Shown in pieces: positions 53,000-61,690 of a stretch of 64,000 nucleotides of DNA. A program made the position numbers and the translations under genes. Under the pieces are notes generated by a model. It searched no databases and was not told the DNA's origin. It worked only from the letters and a program-made list of their open reading frames with translations. How positions within the stretch are numbered: position 1 is the stretch's first letter; every line of letters starts with the position of its first letter. The stretch covers positions 1-64,000 of the forward strand of contig JAMPUU010000017.1 of the NCBI GenBank assembly GCA_030144965.1, read 5' to 3'. Source of the stretch: Nitrospira sp. BO4 (GTDB lineage: Bacteria; Nitrospirota; Nitrospiria; Nitrospirales; Nitrospiraceae).

Positions 53000-54073
53000 T
53001 TACTGAGATATCATTTCTCGTATTTGTATCGCCAGGGTGCTCTCATCGTCGAATGTATCCTTTGGGAAAAGCTGGCTAAGCGTGGCTTGAAAATAGCCAG
53101 CCAAGCCCTTACTCCAAATGCGCATACCGCTCACGCTGTATGGATAGCTTATTCCACCAGCGTGAGAGTTCATGAGCATAGCCCTGAAGTCTTCTGGCGC
53201 ACGAGGATCGACAACGAATAATTGTAGATTGCTATTGTCAATGCTTTTCAGTATGACCTCGTTGATATGACTATCGCGGAATCCATACCCAATCACTAGC
53301 AGACGTTGTGAATTCTTGCTCAGCGCTGCTTCGAAGATGTCATGGTACCACTTAAACAATGGTTCTTCCTTCAGTAGAGTGCTCTTCGTGTGACCAATTG
53401 CCATAGTGCTATTGCCATCGTCTCTGCGCCAATTCCATGAGCCGTGAAGTTTTATATATTGCAAGCGGCCTTGTGCAGATGGCTTGCTATCCCTCTCCCT
53501 CAAATACGTTTGTATCGTCTCTTCCTTAGGCAACGTGAGGAAGCTTTTGTCGGTCAGCCCTTCTCCCTGCATCCCTAAAGGATGATCATCCATTCCCGGT
53601 AGGTATAGAGACACCCCATTAGTAAGACTCATTTTGCAAGCCGAGAGCCATCGTTCGACAAAGAGATCCTGATTTAATGTGAAGATGAACTCTCGGACGG
53701 TTTCCGTTCCAAACAACTTCAACAGAAAATTCTCAAGCCTTTTGAGATCTACCCCTCCTCTCGAAATACCATATGTACGAATTCGATTGTCCATGCTCTC
53801 ATATACATCGGACAGTGCTTTTAAGAACCCATCTTGATCCCCTTTGATTTGATCTGCATCAAGCATGGTTTCGTTATGGCGGCCCTGCATCACCAAGTCA
53901 TAGATTGTTTCAAAATCCAACGTATTGGAAATATCCTTGGAATCATAATTTTTCATGAAACTACAGAGACGCTTTTTTGAACGGCCAGACAACGTATTGA
54001 AGATCTGTGCCCACATCTCTTGGGCCAAGTATCCCCCTACGTCTTTAGAAAAACCGGCTCCTGTTAAGATCAC
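53000..54073 (-). CDS. SIR2-like NADase-type protein, candidate defence effector
   Basis: 357 residues from a GTG at 54073 with GGAGGA 7 bases upstream. The SIR2 fold is seen in ILTGAGFSKDVGG at the very start (GAGxS), FTLNQDLFVERW near residue 129 (TxNxD type), IKLHGSWNWRR near 205 (His-Gly), and LLVIGYGFRDSHINEVIL near 255. Characterised phage-defence SIR2 proteins deplete NAD+ upon infection. There is no HerA, prokaryotic Argonaute or TIR partner next to it. The composition looks more AT-rich than in the adjacent tyrS operon, as in acquired genes. The assignment to the SIR2 family is good; the defence role is inferred. Confidence 0.82.
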   Translation of the reverse strand: MILTGAGFSKDVGGYLAQEMWAQIFNTLSGRSKKRLCSFMKNYDSKDISNTLDFETIYDLVMQGRHNETMLDADQIKGDQDGFLKALSDVYESMDNRIRTYGISRGGVDLKRLENFLLKLFGTETVREFIFTLNQDLFVERWLSACKMSLTNGVSLYLPGMDDHPLGMQGEGLTDKSFLTLPKEETIQTYLRERDSKPSAQGRLQYIKLHGSWNWRRDDGNSTMAIGHTKSTLLKEEPLFKWYHDIFEAALSKNSQRLLVIGYGFRDSHINEVILKSIDNSNLQLFVVDPRAPEDFRAMLMNSHAGGISYPYSVSGMRIWSKGLAGYFQATLSQLFPKDTFDDESTLAIQIREMISQ

Positions 54074-54392
54074 AGGTCAATCCTCCATCGCCATTCGTTC
54101 ATGATGACGGCATGTGACATTCCCTGCATACCCACCACAAACCCGCGGACGCCAAGACTCATTTCCCGAGCGTTTGTTTGACTTGTGTTGAGCACACATC
54201 ATTGAGCTGCAACGGCATTGCTACGGATTTCCAACCGTCAGGGAAAGATTCATGACGGCTCCAGGACCGTCGCGGTGTCGCTCTTCACATCTCACAAGAT
54301 TCAAAATTCGGAGAAGGCGGACGGTCTGTAGAACATAAGCCATAGCTGACGACCTTAAAGCTGAAACTGGGGAGCCTATTGTAAGAGAGCAT

Positions 54393-54860
54393 GTGTTAGC
54401 GGAGCAAGGAGTTGAAGTCAAGTCTCTTAGAGGCGTTCCCTTGAACAATTCTCCTAGCTTTACCTTGGGTACAAACTATGTAACCATCGGTAACATGCTT
54501 ATTCGAGAAGACATCGTGGAAGGAATCTATCTCAAGCAGACTACAGAACGTTACGGTATGCCGGAGGGTCTTATCGCTGTCGTTCACACGGTCGGCACAG
54601 ACTGGACCGGAGAATGGTCCTTTCAACTACGATATCTGAAGCCACCTACAGGCACACGAACCAGATTGATCTCACAATGGAACCTAAACCTTCGAGAAAA
54701 GGACCTGGCCCACTTCGAGCTGATCGGACCATGGCTCTCCGCACAAGCCTTGTTGGCAGCTAGCCCAGCCTCCACCAAGACAAAGAAAGTGCCCAAGGTT
54801 TGGGTATGGATGCGGGGAAAAGTACACCCGAATCAGCTTCGATTGTTTGAGGACTTCTAA
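54393..54860 (+). CDS. Hypothetical protein, start uncertain
   Basis: 155 residues from a GTG at 54393. The frame is open back to about 54340 and the upstream residues (ADDLKAETGEPIVREH) look coding, but no standard start codon is present there, so the 5' end may be decayed. The middle has NMLIREDIVEGIYLKQ and LIAVVHTVGTDWTGEWSFQLRY. No domain recognised. It is divergent from the SIR2 gene and might be its partner, though nothing proves this. Confidence 0.55.
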   Translation: MLAEQGVEVKSLRGVPLNNSPSFTLGTNYVTIGNMLIREDIVEGIYLKQTTERYGMPEGLIAVVHTVGTDWTGEWSFQLRYLKPPTGTRTRLISQWNLNLREKDLAHFELIGPWLSAQALLAASPASTKTKKVPKVWVWMRGKVHPNQLRLFEDF

Positions 54861-54918
54861 GTGGAACGCTCACTTGATGGTTCCGCATCACATCACCCCG
54901 GAACAAGCCTTACTTCCA

Positions 54919-55068
54919 TTAGATTCCCCGTTTTTCCCTCAGCAACGCAGAAAGACCTCTGATCTTTCTCTTCAAGGCTTCCGCCGCACCCTCGGAGAGG
55001 GCACCCTTTTCGAGACGCTTCCTGCTGGCGGCGAGATGTTCTCGGATTCCTTGACGATAGTCAGCCAT
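54919..55068 (-). CDS. Small basic protein
   Basis: 49 residues from the ATG at 55068, chosen for the strong ribosome site TAGGAGG. A short helical protein: YRQGIREHLAASRKRLEK and AAEALKRKIRGLSALLREK. Very basic. No known family. Confidence 0.6.
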   Translation of the reverse strand: MADYRQGIREHLAASRKRLEKGALSEGAAEALKRKIRGLSALLREKRGI

Positions 55069-55400
55069 AGGCAACCTCCTACAATTGCTCAACATGTCAA
55101 GAGCCGTCAACTCATAGGGTTACTGTACATGCAGGGAAAGGTACGCCACAGCTCGGCAGTCGCCTAGTTTTGTTATAGAGAAATTTTGGATTGAACATAC
55201 GTACGAACAATGTCCCATCTTCGAGCAGGCGCACCCCTCTCATCGGACCTAGCATGGGAGACCTTTTGGTTTTGCAGCGCCAAGAGACCCAATGGGTGCA
55301 GTTGGATTAGTTACAGAACCAAGACATGAGGACACTCTCTCCTAATCTAGGGGGTTGCCTAGTATTTTTAGAACCTAGGGTGTTATCCACTCGTAGAAGC

Positions 55401-56885
55401 ATGAATCGCTTATTGTCCGTCGTCGTGGCATTGACACTCCTGGCGCCCACTATTAGTTCGGCTGATGTCTCTATCTCGCAACCCAAAGAGAAACAAACAG
55501 ATGAACTGATTGGTCCGACCCTTCCCGATCAAGAGACGCAGGGCCATCACACAACTCTTAACAGTCAGAGCGCGGTCCTCAATTGGGAAACCGGCACCGG
55601 TCGCAGTTACCTCATTCCCGCAGGTGAGATCCTCGCCTATATCTTCCTACTCAATCAATACGACCGACATTTTACCGAGCCCAGGGACGTCTATCGCACC
55701 GACGGACATACGATCTGGCAACAGCTCACTCATTCAAAATGGGTTCTGGACAACGATCAATTTTCCGTCAATCAATTTCTGCATCCCTACGGCGGCAGTG
55801 TGTACTACGGGCTCGCCAGATCAGCCGGCCTCAGCTTCTGGGAATCATGGCTGTATAGTTCCGCCGGAAGTTTCGTTTGGGAAATGGCAGGGGAAACAAC
55901 GTCGCCATCGATCAATGACATGATCGCCACTCCGATCGGTGGAACATTGCTGGGAGAACCGCTTTTTCGCATGGCGAATCTGTTACTCGAAACCGACGAC
56001 GGAAGGCCCGGCTTCTGGCGGGAACTGGGCGCAGCGGTGCTCTCACCTCCGACAGGGTTCAACCGTCTGATGTTCGGTGAGCGTTTCGACACAGTCTTCC
56101 CGAGCCGCCAACCTGCCACGTTCTTACGTCTGCGACTCGGGGGCGTCGTCTCTACGAGCAGTCATAACGTTCCATCGGGCGTTCGAGAGCACGGTGTTAT
56201 TGGAGATTTCACGTTTACGTACGGTTCGCCCGGTAAGCCGGGCTATCAGTACACACGTCCGTTCGACTATTTTGACTTTCACGTCACGGCCGTCACGACC
56301 AATACGCTGGAAAGCATCAATACGCGCGGCCTACTGTTCGGAACGACGTACGGGCTTGGCGAAGCGACCCGTGGGGCATGGGGGCTGTTCGGCAGCTATG
56401 ACTATATTTCCCCTCAAGTGTTCCGGGTATCCAGCGTCGCCCTTTCGCTTGGCACGATCTGGCAATCCTGGTTGTCACGTTCGATTGCTCTTCAAGGTGT
56501 GGCACTTGCCGGTCCCGGCTATGGTGCAGCCGGTAGCATTCAGCGTACCGAAGAACGTGACTACCACTATGGAACGACAGGGCAGGGGCTTCTCGCCCTG
56601 CGGCTGATCTTCGGAGATCGTGCGATGCTCGACTTCACAGGGCGTGAATACTATGTCAGCGGTCTTCTGTCTGCAGAGCCGCGTGGGCAAGAAAACATCC
56701 TCCGTGGTGAATCGTCCTTGACGTTCCGGATTTTCGGCCCACACGGCCTGGCGCTCCGCTATGCCGTGTCGCACCGCGATGCCCGGTATCCTAATGTTGA
56801 ATTTCGTGATCAGACGGTCGAAACAATCAGCCTCATGTATGTGTTTCTCGGCAAGACCGGGTTTGGCGCTGTCGAGTGGCGGTGA
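55401..56885 (+). CDS. DUF3943 outer-membrane-type protein
   Basis: 494 residues from the ATG at 55401, which starts the signal peptide (NRLLSVVVALTLLAPTISSA). DUF3943 is seen in QFSVNQFLHPYGGSVYYGLARSAGLSFWES and SFVWEMAGETTSPSINDMIATPIGG. The second half alternates as beta strands, ending GFGAVEWR, consistent with a barrel. The family occurs in outer membranes of many phyla; no substrate is known. Confidence 0.88.
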   Translation: MNRLLSVVVALTLLAPTISSADVSISQPKEKQTDELIGPTLPDQETQGHHTTLNSQSAVLNWETGTGRSYLIPAGEILAYIFLLNQYDRHFTEPRDVYRTDGHTIWQQLTHSKWVLDNDQFSVNQFLHPYGGSVYYGLARSAGLSFWESWLYSSAGSFVWEMAGETTSPSINDMIATPIGGTLLGEPLFRMANLLLETDDGRPGFWRELGAAVLSPPTGFNRLMFGERFDTVFPSRQPATFLRLRLGGVVSTSSHNVPSGVREHGVIGDFTFTYGSPGKPGYQYTRPFDYFDFHVTAVTTNTLESINTRGLLFGTTYGLGEATRGAWGLFGSYDYISPQVFRVSSVALSLGTIWQSWLSRSIALQGVALAGPGYGAAGSIQRTEERDYHYGTTGQGLLALRLIFGDRAMLDFTGREYYVSGLLSAEPRGQENILRGESSLTFRIFGPHGLALRYAVSHRDARYPNVEFRDQTVETISLMYVFLGKTGFGAVEWR

Positions 56886-57564
56886 TTTTTTAATATTCTC
56901 CGAACGCATGTAAGATCGTTTCAGAGCGGACTGACTCCGTCTCAATCTTTGAATTGCGTCCCCAGCACGCAAACTGGGCAGTACAGTTATAGAGTTTCCA
57001 CATGAGCGCCTTGGAACGATGAGACACTCCAGTATAGGACTGTCATAGGATTATCTCGTTGAGCGTGTCACCTCATAGACAGCTTTCATCTCATAAACGT
57101 GCGATTATGCACAGCCCGATTTTGAATTTCCGCGCAAGACACGATCAACATGCGCCACACGCATCCAAGGATTTCAGCATTTCTGCAAGGTGGACCATCG
57201 CACAACCCTTTGTAACCACTATAACTTAAGTATCTATCCACTTCAGACCTGCAAAGAGCACTTTACCATTCTAGGGATGGCACTGAACCTGCTCGGCTAC
57301 GCGCTTGCAGTGGAGTCCTCCGTCCAAACATCGGGGCCTACCCACACTGTTAAACTTACGTGCAGTACACATTTCGCGTGCGCGCGATTAGAGGCCTATG
57401 TCGAGAAGGCACAGGTTGAGCGTGCACAACGGTCACCTGTGCACCATGCTAACCAATAGGTACCCATCTCGGCAGACTGGTCGTCAAGGGACCGTCGCCA
57501 GACCTCCCATTCCAAGACTCCCCGGCTTTGAGCGAATGTTCGCAGTGGCTGCGCAGGTATCCAC
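56886..57564. other. Gap without recognised gene
   Basis: About 680 bases. One 89-codon frame (57190-57459) has no ribosome site and no motif. The composition is less GC-rich than nearby coding DNA. Nothing repetitive is seen. Confidence 0.4.
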
Positions 57565-59109
57565 ATGCAACTGTACGCTCTAGCCAATCCGTCATTGCCA
57601 AAACTCGCCTGGGTCGCGGAAGTCGATCGGACGAAAGAAGTTGTGACAGTGCAGCACGGTTCAGGTGTGGAAGTTCGGTCGAACTTCTTCATTGAGGGGG
57701 TGTGGAACGGTCCATTTGAGGATGGAGGTTTCAGCGAGACGGACTGTGTGTTCGGTACCGGCGGCATCCTCAGCGAGCATTCGATTCGCTTCGTGACAAG
57801 CGCCTGCACGACGGATTACTTGTTCTATGCCGACACTCCGGGACAGGTCACGGTGTCTAATTCCTTGCCGCTGCTGCTGGGGTCCATCGGCGATACTCTC
57901 GATCCACGGTATTTGGAATACCCTGAAATCTGCGATTCGATCATGGAAGGAATCAACCGGTATCGACGAGACATTCCGACAAAGAAAGGAAAGGTGCGGC
58001 GTCAGATGTATCGAAATCTGGATGTCTCAAGGGAGAGCCTCGCTGAGTCAGAAAAGAGAATGCCTCCCCGGTTCAGCAGTTTTAAGGATTACCGGAGTTA
58101 TCTGGAGGAGAACTATGCCCTGATCGCGGCCAATGCGAGAGATCCACAGCGAACACAGCCGCTCGAAATATGGTCCACCCAGTCGAAGGGGTATGACACG
58201 ACGGCGGTGAATGCCATTGCACGGGCCTATGGGATCGACAAGGTGTTTACCATTACCAAAGCCAAGCAAGTCGGCGTGCTGGCCCATCAAGACGAAGGCG
58301 AGTTGCCTGACGATGACGGGGGAGCAATTTGCGAATCGCTCGGTCTGTCGTGCATCCGGCTCAATCGGCGTGCGTTTACCGAGGAATTCGACCAAGAGTA
58401 CCTGTATTACTGCGGGCTCCATCACAATCAGGATGCCAATCTGAAGGACATCAGGAAGCACATCTCGAATGTCGGCATTCTACTGACCGGAACACATGGG
58501 GAGATCTGGTACACGAAATCGTGTTTAGGCAAACGGGCATATTTGGATTCTGAGCTGAGAAAATGGGATATGGGCGGCCATGGAATGGCTGAGCTCCGTC
58601 TGGTGGTTGGTTTTATTCATCTCCCGTTCCCGTACATCGGAGCCAGGCGTAAGGAAGATATTGTTGAGATTACGGAGTCTTCCGAGATGGATCCCTGGCG
58701 ATTGAGGAATACGTATGATCGGCCGATCGCGAGACGGATTGCCGAAGAGGCCGGTGTTCCTCGGCAGGCATTTGGCCAATCCAAGATGGGCTCCGTAGTC
58801 ATTTTCCCTGGTCCATCGATCCCATACGGAAGGGCACTGCGGCGTGAATTTTTCAGTTACTTGGCGGACGAAAAAATTATGGCAAGATCCACGAGCCTGC
58901 TCTGGCCGTTGGTCCGCTGGATCAACACCGCTCTCATGATGAAATCAGCTCGGCGATACGCGGTTGTGTATTACATGGAACGGGTGATTTCCAAGCTGAC
59001 CCGAAGGGACTTTCGTTTTAAACAGTTGTGGTGGGATCTTGAAGGTTCGCTCTTTTGCTTTTGTGTGAATCGAACAGCGAGCGCGTACGGGAATATCTTA
59101 AACGAGTGA
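57565..59109 (+). CDS. Asparagine-synthase-like ATP pyrophosphatase
   Basis: 514 residues. A PP-loop region near residue 205 (IWSTQSKGYDTTAVNAIARAYG) replaces the usual SGGxDS with SKGYDT. A domain resembling the N-terminal part of asparagine synthase precedes it, but the first residue is MQ not MC, so glutamine amidotransferase activity is unlikely. The C-terminal part has KARYAVVYYMERVI-type helices. Related proteins occur in surface-polysaccharide clusters and may amidate or ligate sugar acids. There is no operon partner. Confidence 0.7.
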   Translation: MQLYALANPSLPKLAWVAEVDRTKEVVTVQHGSGVEVRSNFFIEGVWNGPFEDGGFSETDCVFGTGGILSEHSIRFVTSACTTDYLFYADTPGQVTVSNSLPLLLGSIGDTLDPRYLEYPEICDSIMEGINRYRRDIPTKKGKVRRQMYRNLDVSRESLAESEKRMPPRFSSFKDYRSYLEENYALIAANARDPQRTQPLEIWSTQSKGYDTTAVNAIARAYGIDKVFTITKAKQVGVLAHQDEGELPDDDGGAICESLGLSCIRLNRRAFTEEFDQEYLYYCGLHHNQDANLKDIRKHISNVGILLTGTHGEIWYTKSCLGKRAYLDSELRKWDMGGHGMAELRLVVGFIHLPFPYIGARRKEDIVEITESSEMDPWRLRNTYDRPIARRIAEEAGVPRQAFGQSKMGSVVIFPGPSIPYGRALRREFFSYLADEKIMARSTSLLWPLVRWINTALMMKSARRYAVVYYMERVISKLTRRDFRFKQLWWDLEGSLFCFCVNRTASAYGNILNE

Positions 59110-59499
59110 GCGAACCCGTCGAGTCCTATTTGGCTACTGCATCGTTAGAAGGAAGATCACGCAATCGATCTGTCGCGGAGGGCGCAATCTTGACCATGAA
59201 ATACTGTTCGAAATGTTCTGATCTATTATCGGCGGTAGGACCTAGGAGTGAAACTGAGATACCATTTTACTGGGAGACAAAAAAGGTCGGGGAGTCTCAT
59301 TTACGGTTACGAACCATTTGGTCGTCCACGCTGCCGTAACGTGGATTCCAGCCAAAATCGCCTCGCCGTGCGCTTCATCCAGGTAGCAAGTTCGTAGATT
59401 GGGTTATGAAAGAAATAAGGAGGATGATTGCCGTTGACAGTGAGGGGAGTTGGTTTCTTGACTTGGACCTGATGCCCACGTAGGATGCACTTCCAGCGA
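59110..59499. other. Gap without recognised gene
   Basis: About 390 bases between the asparagine-synthase-like gene and the tRNA-Gly half. One short frame overlaps the preceding gene; nothing convincing. Confidence 0.4.
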
Positions 59500-59542
59500 G
59501 CGGGCGTAGCTCAGTGGTAGAGTCCTAGCTTCCCAAGCTGAT
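59500..59542 (+). repeat. 5' half of tRNA-Gly(CCC), att-like scar
   Basis: It starts GCGGGCGTAGCTCAGTGGT, with a proper D arm and an anticodon loop TTCCCAA with anticodon CCC. It keeps the 3' side of the anticodon stem (GCTGA) and then ends. The T arm and 3' acceptor are absent. This is the second tRNA 5' half in the window and, like the tRNA-Ser copies, is followed by alpha-family genes. Probably left by an integration at a tRNA-Gly gene elsewhere. Confidence 0.8.
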
Positions 59543-59546
59543 AAAA

Positions 59547-59582
59547 GGGGTTGCTCAAGTCTTTGAAGACCTGGGCAATCCC
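59547..59582 (+). terminator. Strong hairpin fused to the tRNA-Gly half
   Basis: GGGGTTGCTCAAGTCTT pairs with AAGACCTGGGCAATCCC with one mismatch and a few wobbles; the loop is two bases. It begins 5 bases after the tRNA half and is followed by TTCTTCT. It could terminate a short tRNA-half transcript, forming a small chimeric RNA. Confidence 0.6.
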
Positions 59583-59807
59583 TTCTTCTATCAAGGGAAT
59601 ACACTGTTTAAGCTGTAACCTGACTTCGTACCAATTCACCTCAATTCAGTCCATCTTGTCGCTCTCGCTAACACCCTATTAACACCTGCTACCCCGGATG
59701 ATCGGCACACCCCCCACCCCCGTTTAGGCAAAGGTCCCATATTGGCTTTGTATCACCAGGGCAAGAATGGAGGGCGGAAATGCAAAGTCTAAATAGCATT
59801 CGCTTAT

Positions 59808-59975
59808 CTACAGCAAAGACCGGCATGCGACGGGGAACTTCCCGGCCATAGAAACGAGATAGTATTGAATGATATCTCGCTCATCCGTCGTCAGTTCCTC
59901 TGGTAACACGCCATCTCCCAGCAGATGCTCCGAGGCGTACACAAATAAATTCACTTCCTGGCGAATAAAATCCAT
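59808..59975 (-). CDS. Divergent family alpha protein 4
   Basis: 55 residues from the ATG at 59975; a longer start at 60041 is possible. It shares the alpha pattern: IRQEVNLFVYASEHLL, then LTTDERDIIQYYLVSM, then KFP. The YY pair and the acidic helix are kept, but the C-terminal half of the 6-8 kb members is missing. The function is unknown. Confidence 0.65.
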   Translation of the reverse strand: MDFIRQEVNLFVYASEHLLGDGVLPEELTTDERDIIQYYLVSMAGKFPVACRSLL

Positions 59976-60088
59976 GGAGCCATCGCTTTCTGAGACATAA
60001 CGGATACCCTTATGCTTGTTTAGGGTATCCTGCCCCTTCATGATAGGGTCTGTATAATGCCACTATGCGCATCTACTGACGGACTTCC

Positions 60089-60244
60089 TCAATTATCACG
60101 CTGCAACGTGGTCGCATGGCCTTGCTCCGTGACATAAGCTTTGACTACGTCCCCTGTCTTCACCGTATCCAACTTGGTACTCTTGTCGACGTGGACCTTT
60201 TGCAGCACCCCGGGACAGTACTCTTTCTCTTTATGTCGTGACAT
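60089..60244 (-). pseudogene. C-terminal remnant of a periplasmic (DUF5666-like) protein
   Basis: 51 codons from an ATG at 60244 with GGGAGG close upstream. The segment VHVDKSTKLDTVKTGDVVKA and YVTEQGHATTLQR match the repeated beta unit common in exported proteins with DUF5666-like folds. The start of such a domain and any signal peptide are missing, so this is a fragment, although its ATG could still be used. Confidence 0.5.
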
Positions 60245-60590
60245 CCGCCTCCCACGACACGCTTGCCGGGCACCATTGCCAAATACCCAGGCTGATGATG
60301 CGGGTCAGTGACGCTGGGATACAGACAGTGCGGTCCACTGTCACATGGCGGTTGATTAACTTCGTTGGTTCGCCACAACGTTTCAGATAATCATTTCTGA
60401 AGAAGAGGTATTTGGGGAAATCTACTCTACGAGCGATACAGGAACTGCTGACCCGCCTCGGTCTGTCATTCAAGCCATCTGAAGCGCGCAAGTTACTCAC
60501 AGTATTCCACCATCTCCCGTTCATCGGCCTATAACGGCGAATGGGGAGAGGATATTGCAGAATACAGGAGCCGATTACTTAGGAGAGCTC
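60245..60590. other. Gap without recognised gene
   Basis: About 345 bases. Two open frames on the minus strand overlap, with no ribosome site or protein-like pattern. Probably remnants of the gene to the left. Confidence 0.35.
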
Positions 60591-60677
60591 ATGAACACTA
60601 GATCTAGTGGGGCGCAGATACCGCATCTCCATAAGAGAATCGTGCCCGCTCCTAAACTAGGTGTCTTCCTAGTTTAG
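60591..60677 (+). CDS. Possible 28-residue ORF with palindrome and hairpin
   Basis: The ATG at 60591 has AGGAG 5 bases upstream and reads NTRSSGAQIPHLHKRIV... to TAG at 60675. The start overlaps a perfect 14-bp palindrome (CACTAGATCTAGTG, 60596-60609). The end is a perfect inverted repeat CTAAACTAGG (60652-60661) / CCTAGTTTAG (60668-60677). It may be a leader peptide or just a regulatory region for the alpha-like gene at 60760. Confidence 0.35.
   Translation: MNTRSSGAQIPHLHKRIVPAPKLGVFLV
60652..60677. repeat. Perfect 10-bp inverted repeat upstream of alpha-like gene
   Basis: CTAAACTAGG and CCTAGTTTAG with a 6-base loop, 83 bases before the ATG at 60760. Either an operator or an attenuator stem. 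Confidence 0.5.
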
Positions 60678-60759
60678 AAGATACCCTTCCGAATGCATAA
60701 GTAAGGGACTCTTTGCCTCCATACCGGCCGCTATACGGTCGCAGAAGAGCGGCTCTCTC

Positions 60760-60993
60760 ATGACTCTACGTGACGAGATTCGACATTTTATGGTTGTCTC
60801 GGAAAGCTTGCTCGACGGTACCATCCATGGTGGGGACCTGACCTACATCGAGCTTGAACTGCTCCAGTATTACCTATCCAGGGTTGGTCAAAAGTTTCCC
60901 GCTAATCCAAAACTGACTCATTCGTCGATGCAGGACCATGCCGATGTGGCATCGCACTCACTGCCGAGTGAGTCAATGGCCAGGGGAGAATAA
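60760..60993 (+). CDS. Divergent family alpha protein 5
   Basis: 77 residues. The core TLRDEIRHFMVVSESLL, LTYIELELLQYYLSRV and GQKFP aligns with the alpha proteins at 6-8 kb and with 59808. A polar tail follows. The leader hairpin of the 6-8 kb copies is not present; other inverted repeats lie upstream instead. The function is unknown. Confidence 0.68.
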   Translation: MTLRDEIRHFMVVSESLLDGTIHGGDLTYIELELLQYYLSRVGQKFPANPKLTHSSMQDHADVASHSLPSESMARGE

Positions 60994-61095
60994 GTCCATG
61001 AGTAAGGTTCATTGCCAACTCGTTAGTGTCTGACGACACATCGAACAGACTGTTCAGACGGAGCCACTACCAGCTGATGGCTAGGAGACGAAAAG

Positions 61096-61422
61096 ATGGC
61101 CAATACTGTTAGAGGTTTTTTCCGGACCCTGGCACACGCGGAACAGACGAAGCTCGAACTCGCAATCCTCAAGAAGATTCCCACTCTCGAGATGCAGGTC
61201 TATGACCAACCCGGTGTGCAGCCCACCGCTCGTTCCGATGCTGCTCCAAGTGGTGTATTCGAGAGTCCCCAGGCTCTGCTCCCAGAAGGCGTTCGGCGTG
61301 GTGGGCCGGTTCTCGAGGTGACAGCTGAAGCGTGTCACATCGACGCGATTGCCGATGTGTTGGATCAATGCGGAGCAGAGGATATTTCCATCTTCACGGC
61401 AGCAGTTGGACAAGAGGAATAG
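61096..61422 (+). CDS. Hypothetical protein
   Basis: 108 residues from the ATG at 61096. A helical start (VRGFFRTLAHAEQTKLELAIL) and a beta/helix end (VLEVTAEACHIDAIADVLDQCGAEDISIF). The end resembles the strand-helix-strand of small stress-response or permuted ferredoxin-like folds, but no family is certain. It lies 100 bp after the alpha-like gene, in the same orientation. Confidence 0.6.
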   Translation: MANTVRGFFRTLAHAEQTKLELAILKKIPTLEMQVYDQPGVQPTARSDAAPSGVFESPQALLPEGVRRGGPVLEVTAEACHIDAIADVLDQCGAEDISIFTAAVGQEE

Positions 61423-61690
61423 TTCAACCGAGTTGATGATTGTATGCCGCTGACATTGAGCTTGGTTCTGCGACCTAGGATGACATTCAGGAATGTGACC
61501 GATCCCCCCAGCAGAATTAGTGTTGAAAGCAGAGCGAACCCCTAGTCGTAGTGGATATGTTGTTCCTGTAGGTTCGTCCAGCGTAGATGAAGCAAGGGAT
61601 GAGAAGTCCTTAAATCCGCTGGAATTCCGTCGGGAAGGTGAGTCTTAACCTAGCATCCACGAAATTCTGGCTGGATTCGCGCGACCGCAA

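Noticed and set aside
52739..53221. 160-codon frame between tyrS and the SIR2 gene
   Set aside because: Overlaps both neighbours, no ribosome site; the non-overlapping 190 bases show no protein-like pattern.
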